Below, piece after piece: positions 23,787-32,206 of a DNA stretch of 47,171 bases. How positions within the stretch are numbered: the stretch's first letter is position 1; every line of letters begins with the position of its first letter. The stretch spans positions 1-47,171 of the forward strand of contig CAYLKC010000004.1 in NCBI GenBank assembly GCA_964384095.1, given 5' to 3'. A model generated the notes under the pieces. It was not told the origin of the DNA. It searched no databases and was given only the letters and a program-made list of their open reading frames with translations. This DNA is from JAITWN01 sp964384095 (GTDB lineage Bacteria; Pseudomonadota; Gammaproteobacteria; SZUA-140). Position numbers and translations under genes: made by a program.

Positions 23787-24686
23787 TCACACCGCCTCCC
23801 GCGCGAACGCCTCGACGAGGTAATCGATGAATACCCGCACCGCCGGCAGCAGACCGCGGCGGTGCGGCCATGCGGCCTGCAGCATGCCGGATTCGAATGA
23901 CCATGCCGGCAGCACGCGGACCAGGCTGCCGATGGCGAGTTCCTCACGGCAATAGAATTCGGGCAGCATCGTCACCCCAAGCCCGCGCAGCGCAATCGCC
24001 TTGCGCAACAGGAAATCATCCACCGCGAGCGCCGGCTCGAGATCGACATCGCGCACCTCGCCGGCGGGTCCGAGCAGGCGCCAGTGCACGCGGCGATCGG
24101 GCTCGGTCGCGCCGAGCACCGGTAACGTACCGAGTTGCTCCGGCGCCGTCACGGCTCGCGCCGCGGCCAGCGACGGCGCCGCGACCAGCATCGCCTCGGC
24201 CGGCGCGAGCCGGCGCACGATCAGCGAGGGATCCTCGTCGCCTTCGGCGCGCACCCGCAGCGCGACATCGACACCCTCCTCGATCAGATCGACGCGCCGG
24301 CCCGTCAACAGCAGGTCGAGCCGCACCTCCGGGTAGGCCGCCATGAAACCCGGCAACATACGCACCAGCGCCGTCTGCGCGAATGCGATCGGCACCGAGA
24401 CCCGCAGCCGCCCGCGCGGCGCCGCGCTCAGCGCCGCGACCGCCTCCTCCGCCGCATCGGCCTCGACCAGCATCGCCGCGCAATGACGGTAATAGCGTTC
24501 GCCGACGTCGGTCAGCGCGAGCTTGCGGGTCGTCCGGTGCAGCAGCCGCGCGCCGAGCCGCGCCTCGAGCTCGGCGATCCGCCGCGACAGGCGCGACTTC
24601 GGGATGCCGAGCGCGCGGCCCGCGGCCGAGAAGCCGCCGGCCTCGACGACGCGGGCGAAATAATAAAGGTCATTCAGGTCATGCAT
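23787..24686 (-). CDS. LysR family transcriptional regulator
   Basis: A 299-residue regulator with an N-terminal winged helix (LNDLYYFARVVEAGGFSAAGRALGIPKSRLSRRIAELEARLG, about 3-45) and a C-terminal periplasmic-binding-like effector domain. The sequence belongs to the group of LysR proteins that sit divergent from azoreductase or quinone reductase genes. It is divergent from the azoreductase with 126 bases between, and the usual reading is that it controls that gene and itself. A 7-base inverted repeat between them (24695-24712) is a likely operator. The inducer would be a quinone or electrophile by analogy. Confidence 0.9.
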   Translation of the reverse strand: MHDLNDLYYFARVVEAGGFSAAGRALGIPKSRLSRRIAELEARLGARLLHRTTRKLALTDVGERYYRHCAAMLVEADAAEEAVAALSAAPRGRLRVSVPIAFAQTALVRMLPGFMAAYPEVRLDLLLTGRRVDLIEEGVDVALRVRAEGDEDPSLIVRRLAPAEAMLVAAPSLAAARAVTAPEQLGTLPVLGATEPDRRVHWRLLGPAGEVRDVDLEPALAVDDFLLRKAIALRGLGVTMLPEFYCREELAIGSLVRVLPAWSFESGMLQAAWPHRRGLLPAVRVFIDYLVEAFAREAV

Positions 24687-24694
24687 CGGGTAAT

Positions 24695-24712
24695 TGTCCT
24701 GTATTCAGGACA
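24695..24712. promoter_or_regulatory. probable LysR operator between lysR and azoreductase genes
   Basis: TGTCCTG-TATT-CAGGACA is a perfect 7-base inverted repeat. It lies nine bases upstream of the LysR start codon, a place suited to autorepression. A related half-site, CCTGTC, occurs again near 24729, closer to the azoreductase gene, which could be the activation half. Confidence 0.5.
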
Positions 24713-24812
24713 GTCTATCCCGAAATACCTGTCTAGTTAAAGATTGGGTCCGCCAATAGCCTGTATCTCATGCAGGCCGCCATCGTGGCGGTCGCCGAAC
24801 GGGAGACCCTTC

Positions 24813-25451
24813 ATGAAACTCTTGCACCTCGATTCCAGCATCCTCGGCGAGGCCTCGGCCTCGCGTGAACTCGGCCGCGCGGTCGTCGACGCCTGGCGCC
24901 GGAGCGATCCGTCGATCGAGGCCCGCTACCGCGACCTCGCCGCCGACGCCCCGCTGCACCTGAGCGGCCAGTCGCTCGCCGCCGGCGGCACCCCCGCCGA
25001 GCTGCGCGACGCCGCGCAGCGTCACGAGGCCGCGCTGTCCGAGGCCGTCCTTGGCGAATTCCTCGAAGCCGACGCGATCGTCATCGGTGCACCGATGTAC
25101 AACTTCGCGATCCCGAGCCAGCTCAAGGCGTGGATCGACCGCATCGCGGTCGCCGGCAAGACGTTCAAATATGGTCCGAACGGCCCCGAAGGCCTCGCCG
25201 GTGGCAAGCGCGTCGTCATCGTCTCTACCGCGGGCGGACAGCACGCCGGACAGCCGAGCGCCGCGGCGCACGAAGATTACCTGCGCTTCGTACTCGGCTT
25301 CCTCGGCATCACCGACATCGAGGTCGTGCGGGCGCACGGGCTGGCGATGGGGCCGGAGGCGAAGGCGACGGCGATGGCAGAGGCACGCAAACACATCGAG
25401 GCAATCTTCGGCGAAGGGAAGGCGCCCGTCCGCAGACTGAAGGCCGTCTGA
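24813..25451 (+). CDS. azoR: FMN-dependent NADH-azoreductase
   Basis: A 212-residue flavodoxin-fold enzyme of the AzoR/NQO family. It begins MKLLHLDSSILGEASASREL, binding FMN phosphate, and has PMYNFAIPSQLKAWIDRI and the loop VSTAGGQHAGQ. It reduces azo dyes in assays, but the likely natural job is two-electron reduction of quinones. The ATG at 24813 has GGGAG 9 bases upstream. It is divergent from a LysR regulator. Downstream it runs into the second copy of the hairpin repeat, whose last stem ends in T-run, so this probably terminates its mRNA. Confidence 0.93.
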   Translation: MKLLHLDSSILGEASASRELGRAVVDAWRRSDPSIEARYRDLAADAPLHLSGQSLAAGGTPAELRDAAQRHEAALSEAVLGEFLEADAIVIGAPMYNFAIPSQLKAWIDRIAVAGKTFKYGPNGPEGLAGGKRVVIVSTAGGQHAGQPSAAAHEDYLRFVLGFLGITDIEVVRAHGLAMGPEAKATAMAEARKHIEAIFGEGKAPVRRLKAV

Positions 25452-25463
25452 TCCTGCTGTATT

Positions 25464-25578
25464 CCCCCCTTCGCGCAGCGAAGGGGGGCAAGGGGGATGC
25501 GAGCGCAGCGAGAGAATCAGGCCGGATTGACTCGCTGCGCTCGCATCCCCCCTGCCCCCCCCTTCTGAAGAAGGGGGG
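25464..25578. repeat. hairpin-rich intergenic repeat, copy 2
   Basis: Same design as at 22041-22160 and same orientation. Stem 1 is CCCCCCTTCGC / GCGAAGGGGGG (25464-25474 and 25478-25488). A perfect 21-base inverted repeat (25492-25512 against 25531-25551) forms the centre, which looks like two units head to head. Stem 2 is CCCCCCTTCT / AGAAGGGGGG (25557-25566 and 25569-25578). Confidence 0.85.
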
Positions 25579-25584
25579 ATTTTT
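25557..25584 (+). terminator. intrinsic terminator after azoR formed by the repeat
   Basis: The last stem of the repeat (10 bp, 2-base gap) is followed by A and TTTTT (25580-25584). This is the form of a Rho-independent terminator reading rightward, and it would end the azoreductase mRNA before the convergent NnrU gene. Confidence 0.6.
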
Positions 25585-25585
25585 G

Positions 25586-26161
25586 TCACTGCGGGATCAG
25601 CGGGGCGCCGAACAGCCATTCATGCAGGAAAAACAGAAAGGCGGTATGCACCGTTAGTCCGGCCAGTACGGCGATGACGTCATTCATCTTTGTGGCCGGG
25701 GCGCCGAACATCGGCTTGATCACGCGCCGCGCCAGCGATACGCGCACCGCGATCGCCCAGGCAAGGAAGGTCCCGAACACCAGCACATCGGCGAGCATGC
25801 CGTTCGCGAGCAGGTGCGCCGCCGACCACAGGATCACGGCGAGCAGCATCGGGTGCCTCGTCGCCGACTGGATGCGGCCCGGCAGATAGGCGGCGAAGAC
25901 GAGCGGGAACACCGGCAGCAGCATCAGCATCGTGACCTGTTGCAGGCCGGCGGTCGGCCGGTACAGCCGGACCGGGTCCGCGGCCGCGAGGCCGTAGCCC
26001 CAGATGATCAGCGCGAGGCCGAGGATCGAGGCCAGCGAATAGGCGATCATCCACGGGACGGCGCCGACCCGCGCCGCGAGGCGGTCACGCCACGGGCGAC
26101 TGATCAGCGAGATCGAATGGACGCCGAAGAAGATCACAAGGCCCAGCAAAAGAATCGTCAC
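25586..26161 (-). CDS. NnrU family membrane protein
   Basis: A 191-residue membrane protein with about five to six helices. It has the NnrU family features: an N-terminal helix with FGVHSISLI, LYRPTAGLQQVTML, and TRHPMLLAVILWSAAHLLANG. NnrU was named in nitric-oxide gene clusters; the family is broader, and related proteins act in membrane redox or carotenoid or lipid chemistry. The start is a GTG at 26161, which has no strong ribosome site. It is 11 bases after the Sel1-repeat gene, so the two form an operon. No denitrification genes are near. Confidence 0.8.
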   Translation of the reverse strand: MTILLLGLVIFFGVHSISLISRPWRDRLAARVGAVPWMIAYSLASILGLALIIWGYGLAAADPVRLYRPTAGLQQVTMLMLLPVFPLVFAAYLPGRIQSATRHPMLLAVILWSAAHLLANGMLADVLVFGTFLAWAIAVRVSLARRVIKPMFGAPATKMNDVIAVLAGLTVHTAFLFFLHEWLFGAPLIPQ

Positions 26162-26172
26162 GGGTGCGCCCG

Positions 26173-26793
26173 TCAGATCTCTATGCGCGGCTCATTCCGC
26201 TTGCGCTCAACCGTCTCCCGCCAGCGCTGGCTGCGTTCCCGCGCCGCGCGCAATTCATCGGCCGACATCCGCGCGGCCAGCGCGTCGCGCGCCTGCGCCG
26301 CGGCCTCGCTGCCCTCGACGCCGCTGCCGGCGGCGAGGTCGAGCCACTTCCAGCCCTCGATGCGGTCGACGGCGATGCCTTCACCCTGCGCCAGCGCGAG
26401 CCCGTATTTGTACTGTGCCTCGGGATAGCCGTTGTCGGCGGCGCGGGCATACCAGCGCAGCGCCTCGTCGCGGTCGGGCGCGACGCCCTGCCCCGCGGAG
26501 AGCATCTCGGCGATATTGAACTGCGCGCGGGGATTGCCGGACTCGGCGGCCTTGCGGTACCAGCCATAGGCCCTGACCGGATCCTTCGGCGTGCCGAGGC
26601 CATTGTCGTGCATGAGACCGAGCAGCAACTGGGCCTGGTCATCACCGGCCTCGGCACGGGTCTGGAATTCTCGCAGCGCGGTCGCGTAGTCGCCGCTGTT
26701 ATAGGCCTCGATGCCGCGGTCGAGATCGGCGCCGGCCGCGGGCACGAGAGCAAAGAGCAGGCACAACATCGGCAGCAGGGATCGTGCGGTCAT
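26173..26793 (-). CDS. exported Sel1-repeat (TPR-like) protein
   Basis: A 206-residue protein with a signal peptide (residues 1-22, cleavage near AAG-AD). Four or so Sel1 repeats follow, of about 36 residues (for example YNSGDYATALREFQTRAEAGD, LMHDNGLGTPKDPVRAYGWY and MLSAGQGVAPDRDEALRWYARA). Sel1 proteins are helical scaffolds that bind other proteins. The ATG at 26793 follows GAGGT and opens the signal peptide; a longer frame upstream lacks this. It is upstream of nnrU in the same operon and divergent from the ABC exporter. Confidence 0.85.
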   Translation of the reverse strand: MTARSLLPMLCLLFALVPAAGADLDRGIEAYNSGDYATALREFQTRAEAGDDQAQLLLGLMHDNGLGTPKDPVRAYGWYRKAAESGNPRAQFNIAEMLSAGQGVAPDRDEALRWYARAADNGYPEAQYKYGLALAQGEGIAVDRIEGWKWLDLAAGSGVEGSEAAAQARDALAARMSADELRAARERSQRWRETVERKRNEPRIEI

Positions 26794-26852
26794 GAGACCT
26801 CGCGAAGGGTGACGGGAACGGTACGGGCCGTGTACGACGGCGCGGTTTCCGC

Positions 26853-26879
26853 CATAATGCCGGTCTCGCCCGACCGGCA
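26853..26879 (+). promoter_or_regulatory. -10 element and overlapping inverted repeat upstream of the ABC exporter
   Basis: CATAAT (26853-26858) matches a -10 hexamer at five of six positions. Starting at its last base is a perfect 8-base inverted repeat, TGCCGGTC-N6-GACCGGCA (26858-26879), that would cover the transcription start. It could be an operator or a hairpin at the 5' end of the mRNA. Confidence 0.4.
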
Positions 26880-26903
26880 CAACAACCCCGCAGGACTCCG
26901 ACC

Positions 26904-28757
26904 ATGTTCCGCTTCTTCGAGACCCTGATCGACCCCTATCCGAAGGTCGAACCCGCGACGCCGCCGCGCGGACTGTTTCCGTTCATGCTGCACTACTCGC
27001 GGCCGGTGCTGCCGTGGCTGATCCTGGTGTCGGTGCTGACGGCGCTGATGTCGATCGCCGAAATCGTATTCTTCGCGTTCATGGGCTCGCTGGTCGACTG
27101 GATGACCGGCGCCGAGCGCGAGACCTTCCTCGCCGCCCACGGCTGGAAACTCGCCGGCATGGCGCTGCTGGTGCTGGTCGCGTTTCCGCTGTTGGTGCTG
27201 TTCCAGTCGCTGATCATTCACCAGACCATCCTCGGCAATTATCCGATGCTGGTGCGCTGGCTGACCCATCGCTACCTGCTCGGACAGAGCATGCACTTCT
27301 TCCAGGATGAGTTCGCAGGACGTATCTCGCAGAAGGTCATGCAGACCGCGCTGGCGGTCCGCGAGAGTGTCATGAAGCTGATGGAGGTGTTCGTCTACGT
27401 CGGCGTCTATTTCACCGGCGCGCTGGTGCTGATCGGCGGCTCAGACATACGGCTGGTGATCCCGCTGGTGCTCTGGTTCGCGGGCTATATCGCGATCATG
27501 TACGTCTTCATCCCGCGCCTGCGCCGGGTCTCGATGATACAGGCCGACGCCCGCGCGCTGATGACCGGTCGCATCGTCGACAGCTACACGAATATCCAGA
27601 CCGTCAAGCTGTTCGCGCACACGATGCGCGAACAGGACTATGCGCGCAACGCGATGGACGAGTTCATGCAGACCGTGCACAGCCAGATGCGGCTGGTCAC
27701 GCAACTGACAATCTCGCTGCACACGCTGAACTCGCTGTTGCTCGCGGCGGTCGCCGCGCTGGCGATCTTCGCATGGCATCAGGCCGCGATCTCGCTCGGC
27801 GCGATCGCCGTCGCGATCGCGCTGGTGATGCGCCTGCGCGCGATGTCGCAGTGGGTCCTGTGGGAGGTCGCGACGCTGTTCGAGAACATCGGCACCGTGC
27901 AGGACGGCATCAACACCATCGCGCAGCCGCTCGCGATCGCCGACCAACCGGACGCGAAGACGCTGGTCGTCGGGCGCGGCGGAATAAGTTATGAGGACGT
28001 CCATTTTCACTACGGCCGCGAGAGCGGCGTCATCGAGGACCTGTCGCTCGCGATCCGCCCCGGCGAGAAGGTCGGGCTGGTCGGCCGCTCGGGCGCGGGC
28101 AAATCGACGCTGGTGAACCTGCTGCTGCGCTTCTACGACGTCGAGGACGGCCGCATCCTGATCGACGGTCAGGACATCGCCGGCGTCACGCAGGAATCTC
28201 TGCGCCGGAACATCGGCATGGTGACCCAGGACACCTCGCTGCTGCATCGCTCGATCCGCGACAATATCGCCTACGGCAATCCCGATGCGACCGAGGCCGC
28301 TATCTTCGAAGCCGCGCGCCGCGCCCATGCGCACGAGTTCATCATGGACCTCGTCGACGCGAAGGGCCGCGCCGGCTACGACGCCCATGTCGGCGAGCGC
28401 GGCGTCAAGCTGTCCGGCGGCCAGCGCCAGCGCATCGCGATCGCGCGCGTGCTGCTGAAGAACGCGCCGATCCTGATCCTCGACGAGGCGACGTCGGCGC
28501 TCGACTCCGAGGTCGAGGCCGCGATCCAGGAACAGCTCTATGCGCTGATGGAGGGCAAGACCGTGATCGCGATCGCGCACCGCCTGTCGACGATCGCGAT
28601 GCTCGACCGCCTCGTCGTCATCGAGCAGGGCCGCGTCGTCGAGGACGGCGCGCACGAAGAACTGCTGCGCAAGGACGGTCTCTATGCGGCGCTGTGGCGC
28701 CGCCAGTCCGGCGGGTTTCTCGGCCACGACCTCGATGTGACCGAGGCGCGCGACTGA
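26904..28757 (+). CDS. ABC exporter, fused permease and ATPase
   Basis: A 617-residue half-transporter. Six membrane helices lie within about 35-330 (ABC_membrane type I exporter). The ATPase has Walker A GRSGAGKST (394-402), Q-loop MVTQDTSLLH, signature LSGGQ (503-507), Walker B ILILDEATSALD (523-534) and H-loop His559. It works as a homodimer and exports a lipid, drug or peptide. It resembles the MsbA/multidrug type, and the 30-residue N-terminal lead before the first helix is common in that group. AGGA precedes the ATG. Nothing nearby reveals the substrate. It converges with ppk1, seven bases apart. Confidence 0.92.
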   Translation: MFRFFETLIDPYPKVEPATPPRGLFPFMLHYSRPVLPWLILVSVLTALMSIAEIVFFAFMGSLVDWMTGAERETFLAAHGWKLAGMALLVLVAFPLLVLFQSLIIHQTILGNYPMLVRWLTHRYLLGQSMHFFQDEFAGRISQKVMQTALAVRESVMKLMEVFVYVGVYFTGALVLIGGSDIRLVIPLVLWFAGYIAIMYVFIPRLRRVSMIQADARALMTGRIVDSYTNIQTVKLFAHTMREQDYARNAMDEFMQTVHSQMRLVTQLTISLHTLNSLLLAAVAALAIFAWHQAAISLGAIAVAIALVMRLRAMSQWVLWEVATLFENIGTVQDGINTIAQPLAIADQPDAKTLVVGRGGISYEDVHFHYGRESGVIEDLSLAIRPGEKVGLVGRSGAGKSTLVNLLLRFYDVEDGRILIDGQDIAGVTQESLRRNIGMVTQDTSLLHRSIRDNIAYGNPDATEAAIFEAARRAHAHEFIMDLVDAKGRAGYDAHVGERGVKLSGGQRQRIAIARVLLKNAPILILDEATSALDSEVEAAIQEQLYALMEGKTVIAIAHRLSTIAMLDRLVVIEQGRVVEDGAHEELLRKDGLYAALWRRQSGGFLGHDLDVTEARD

Positions 28758-28764
28758 TCCGTGC

Positions 28765-30867
28765 CTATGCCCGCTCGGCGACCGCGTCGAGCAGGGCCTG
28801 CTGCGCGGCGAACGGCTGTGCGCGCCCCTTCGGTGTCAGCCGGGTATAGCTGCCGTCGGCCTCGAGCTGCCAGGAATGCAGGTTGTCCTTGAGATAGAAC
28901 TGCAGGTCCTTGATGACCCGCTTCGCCAGCTTCGGGTTGTCGAGCGGGAACGCGATCTCGACGCGGCGGAACATGTTGCGCTCCATCCAGTCGGCGCTCG
29001 CGCACCAGACCTCGGGCTCGCCGCCGTTCTCGAAGTAATAGACCCGCGTGTGCTCGAGCAGCCGTCCGATCAGCGAGCGCACGCGAATGTTCTCCGATAC
29101 GCCGGGCACGCCGGGCCGCAGATTGCAGATCCCGCGTACGATCAGGTCGATCTGGACACCTGCGATCGAGGCCGCGTACAGGGCCTGGATCAACTGCGGC
29201 TCGATCAGCGCGTTGATCTTGATGATGATGCGCGAAGGCTTGCCGGCAGCGGCATGGTCGGCCTCGCGCTGGATCTTCTGCAGCAGGGTCTTGTGCAGCG
29301 TGAACGGCGATTGCAACAGGCGGTTCAGCTTTGCGACCTTGCCGAGACTGGTCAGCTGCTGGAAAACGCTGTGGATATCGTCGCCGATCGCCTCGTTGCA
29401 GGTGAACAGCCCGTAGTCGGTATAGATGCGTGCGGTGCGCGAATGATAATTGCCGGTGCCGAGGTGGACGTAGTTGCACAGCGCCTTGCCCTCTCGGCGG
29501 ATCACCAGCAGCATCTTGGCATGAGTCTTGTAGCCGACGATGCCGTAGACGACGTGTACGCCGGCCTCCTGCAGCCGGTTCGCCAGTGCGACGTTGGCCT
29601 CCTCGTCGAAGCGCGCGCGCAGCTCGATGACGACGGTGACCTCCTTGCCGCTGCGCGCTGCCGCGACCAGCGCGCTGACGATCGCCGAGTCATGGCCGGT
29701 GCGGTACAGCGTCTGCTTGATCGCCAGCACCTGCGGATCGGCCGCGGCCTGGCGCAGGAACTCGATGACCGGCGCGAACGACTCGAACGGGTGATGCAGC
29801 AGGATGTCGGTCGCGCGGATCGCCTCGAACAGGTCGGCGCCGGGCACCAGTTTCGGCGGCAGGCTCGGCGTGAACGACGGGTACTTGAATTCCGGGCGGT
29901 CTACCATCTCGACGATGCCGATCAACCGGTTCAGGTTGACCGGTCCGTCGACCATGTACATGTCGTCGCGGCCGAGGCCGAAGCGCTCGAGCAGGAAATC
30001 GACCAGTTCATCGGGACAGTTGTCGGAGACCTCGAGGCGCACCGCATCGCCATAGTGGCGCGCGAACAGTTCGCCCTCGACCGCGCGCAACAGATCGTCG
30101 ACCTCTTCCTCATCGACGAACAGGTCGCTGTTGCGCGTGACCCGGAACTGGTAGCAGCCGGTCACGCTCATGCCGTGAAAGAGGTCGTCGGCATAGGCGT
30201 GGATCACCGACGACAGGAACACGAAGTCGTGCGGGCCGCCGCCGGTCTCCTCGGGCGGCAGCTTGACGATGCGCGACAGCGCGCGCGGCACCTGCACGAT
30301 CGCAAGACCGCTGTTGCGGCCGAAGGCGTCCTTGCCCTTCAGCGAGACGATGAAGTTCAGGCTCTTGTTGAGGATGCGCGGGAACGGATGGGCCGGATCG
30401 AGGCCGAGTGGACTCAGGATCGGCAACAATTCGTCATGGAAGAACCCGCGCAGCCAGGCCTCCTGCTTCGGCGTCCAGTCGGAGCGGCGGATCGTGCGGA
30501 TGTTCTGTTCGGCGAGGCTCGGCAGCAGCACATCATTGAGGATCTGATACTGGCGCTTGACCAGCACCTTCGCCCGCGCATGGATCGCCTTCAGCACCTC
30601 ATTCGGGGACAGGTTGTCCTGGCCGGTCTGCGCCGCGCCGACCTCGATCTGCTGCTTGAGGCCCGAGACGCGCACCTCGAAGAACTCATCGAGGATCGTC
30701 GATGCGATGCACAGGAAACGCAGGCGCTCGAGCAGCGGCAGAGACGCGTCCTCGGCCTGCAACAGCACGCGCCAGTTGAACTCGAGATGGCTCAGCTCGC
30801 GGTTGATATAGAGATCGGGCTGTTTCAGATCGACGGCCATGGCCGGCATGGGCTTCGCGGTGGTCAT
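28765..30867 (-). CDS. ppk1: polyphosphate kinase 1
   Basis: A 700-residue enzyme that makes inorganic polyphosphate from ATP. The N-terminal domain (LYINRELSHLEFNWRVL) and the head and catalytic domains are complete. The catalytic histidines are present as His449 in GYKTHAKM and His468 in VHLGTGNYH, which match E. coli Ppk His435 and His454. The chosen ATG (30867) has no clear Shine-Dalgarno sequence; Met11 is an alternative. It lies 32 bases after sixA and is the last gene of a CHAD-ParA-SixA-Ppk1 operon. E. coli has a ppk-ppx operon; here ppx is elsewhere. Its neighbours suggest a link to polyphosphate granule location and signalling. Confidence 0.95.
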   Translation of the reverse strand: MTTAKPMPAMAVDLKQPDLYINRELSHLEFNWRVLLQAEDASLPLLERLRFLCIASTILDEFFEVRVSGLKQQIEVGAAQTGQDNLSPNEVLKAIHARAKVLVKRQYQILNDVLLPSLAEQNIRTIRRSDWTPKQEAWLRGFFHDELLPILSPLGLDPAHPFPRILNKSLNFIVSLKGKDAFGRNSGLAIVQVPRALSRIVKLPPEETGGGPHDFVFLSSVIHAYADDLFHGMSVTGCYQFRVTRNSDLFVDEEEVDDLLRAVEGELFARHYGDAVRLEVSDNCPDELVDFLLERFGLGRDDMYMVDGPVNLNRLIGIVEMVDRPEFKYPSFTPSLPPKLVPGADLFEAIRATDILLHHPFESFAPVIEFLRQAAADPQVLAIKQTLYRTGHDSAIVSALVAAARSGKEVTVVIELRARFDEEANVALANRLQEAGVHVVYGIVGYKTHAKMLLVIRREGKALCNYVHLGTGNYHSRTARIYTDYGLFTCNEAIGDDIHSVFQQLTSLGKVAKLNRLLQSPFTLHKTLLQKIQREADHAAAGKPSRIIIKINALIEPQLIQALYAASIAGVQIDLIVRGICNLRPGVPGVSENIRVRSLIGRLLEHTRVYYFENGGEPEVWCASADWMERNMFRRVEIAFPLDNPKLAKRVIKDLQFYLKDNLHSWQLEADGSYTRLTPKGRAQPFAAQQALLDAVAERA

Positions 30868-30899
30868 ACGAGATCGTATCGTAGCAGCGAATTGTGACG

Positions 30900-31409
30900 T
30901 TATTGTTCCTTCGGGCGCACCAGCGCGACGAGGCAGCCGCTGCCGGGCGCCAGCCGCCGCCACGGCTCATCGGTCTCGAGCCAGGCGATCGCAGCCGTCG
31001 TCATCAGCTTGCCGGCTGCGGTTCGCGCCGGCGGCTCGGCCGCGAGGTACTCGACCAGGGTGTCGAGCCCCGGATTGTGTCCGTCCAGCAGCACGGTGGC
31101 GGTCTTCGACGGCATCGCGGCCAGCACCTCGAGCAGGGTATCGAGCGGGGCAAGATAGAGGCGTTCGTCTTCGACGACATCCCTGCGCGGCATGCCGAGC
31201 GCGTCGGCGACCGCGATCGCGGTATCGCGCGCCCGCATCGCGGGCGAACTGAGGATCAGATCCGGCTTCAGCCCCTGCGCCTTGATCCAGGCGCCGGCCC
31301 GCGGCGCGTCCTTGTGGCCGCGTCTGGACAGGGGCCGGCTGAAATCTCCCGCCGCGCCTTCGTCGCGATCCGACTTGGCGTGACGCAGGACCAGCAGGCG
31401 GCGTTTCAA
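30900..31409 (-). CDS. sixA: SixA-type phosphohistidine phosphatase
   Basis: A 169-residue protein of the histidine phosphatase superfamily. The catalytic motif RHAKS (residues 9-13, with nucleophile His10) and the second acid-base histidine segment LLDGHNPGLDTLVEYL are both present. Length fits SixA (161 in E. coli), which removes phosphate from phosphohistidine proteins such as the ArcB HPt domain or NPr. No ATG is available: the start is TTG at 31409, overlapping the parA stop as TTGA, with GAGGA about ten bases upstream. It is the third gene of the polyphosphate operon. One possible substrate is phospho-His on the kinase Ppk1, but this is my suggestion only. Confidence 0.88.
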   Translation of the reverse strand: MKRRLLVLRHAKSDRDEGAAGDFSRPLSRRGHKDAPRAGAWIKAQGLKPDLILSSPAMRARDTAIAVADALGMPRRDVVEDERLYLAPLDTLLEVLAAMPSKTATVLLDGHNPGLDTLVEYLAAEPPARTAAGKLMTTAAIAWLETDEPWRRLAPGSGCLVALVRPKEQ

Positions 31410-32206
31410 GCCCGCCGTTCCTCGTGACCGCCGAGATCGGCGCGCACGCCGGGGTCGCCGATCCATTCGAGCCGGGTCCGGATCTCCCACCACAGCTCCT
31501 CGTAGGCGCGCGCCGAACGGCCGTGGGCGGCATAGTTGCCGACAGCGCCGCGGTGAACACCCATCTGCTCGATATCGCTGGCATACGGGATGTAGCCGGT
31601 CAGCATGCCCGGGATCTTCTGCGGCAGTTCCTCGACGATGCGCCGGTGCAGCGACTTGCGCACGTCGACCATCGTGAAGAACGGCAGGATACTGAAGTCG
31701 TCGAGGCCTTCCTTGCGGCAAAAACGCAGCAACTGGTCGAGCGTGCGCAGCGACAGCGTCGTCGGGATCGTCGGCACCAGCAGCGCGTCCGATGCCGTGA
31801 ACACATTCTCCGACAGCAGCGTGATGCCGGGCGGGCAATCGAGGAACAGGTAATCGTACTCATCGTCGAGCGGCTTCAGCAGCTTTCTCAGGCGGCGGCG
31901 CGAGTGGTCCTCGCCGTCCAGCAACAGGTCCATGTTGCGATAGGAGAAATCGGCCGGGATCAGGTCGAGGTTGTCGTAATCAGTGCCCTTGATCGCCTGG
32001 ATCAGGTTCAGCGCGCCGCGCATCAGCCCGCTGGCGCCGTTCGGCACCTCGGCGCGGATGCGGAAATAGAAGCTCGACGCGCCCTGCGGGTCGAGATCCC
32101 AGACCAGCGTGCGAAAGCCGTCGCGCGCCGACAGCCAGGCGAGATTGACCGCGGTCGCGGTCTTGCCGACGCCGCCCTTGATGTTGTAGCAGGCAATGAC
32201 CTTCAT
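31406..32206 (-). CDS. ParA/MinD-type ATPase
   Basis: A 266-residue ATPase of the ParA family. The deviant Walker A KGGVGKT (residues 10-16) with signature lysine, the LVWDLDPQGASS segment and Walker B LFLDCPPG are intact, and NFLL-type loops such as TTLSLRTLDQLL follow. There is no N-terminal helix-turn-helix, as in plasmid type Ib ParA or the McdA group that position cargo on the nucleoid. It overlaps the CHAD gene (ATGA) and sixA (TTGA). No parB or parS site is near. Its placement beside a polyphosphate-binding protein and Ppk1 suggests that its cargo is the polyphosphate granule, which is inference. Confidence 0.9.
   Translation of the reverse strand: MKVIACYNIKGGVGKTATAVNLAWLSARDGFRTLVWDLDPQGASSFYFRIRAEVPNGASGLMRGALNLIQAIKGTDYDNLDLIPADFSYRNMDLLLDGEDHSRRRLRKLLKPLDDEYDYLFLDCPPGITLLSENVFTASDALLVPTIPTTLSLRTLDQLLRFCRKEGLDDFSILPFFTMVDVRKSLHRRIVEELPQKIPGMLTGYIPYASDIEQMGVHRGAVGNYAAHGRSARAYEELWWEIRTRLEWIGDPGVRADLGGHEERRA

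Noticed and set aside
28876..30897. A 673-codon + strand frame opposite ppk1
   Set aside because: Composition is a shadow of ppk1 (many Asp, Val, Gln, Arg), with no domain and no ribosome site; ppk1 on the other strand is certain.
31406..32206. Chromosome partition ParA
   Set aside because: There is no parB, parS, gidA/gidB or replication gene nearby, and the gene is locked into an operon with CHAD and Ppk1.
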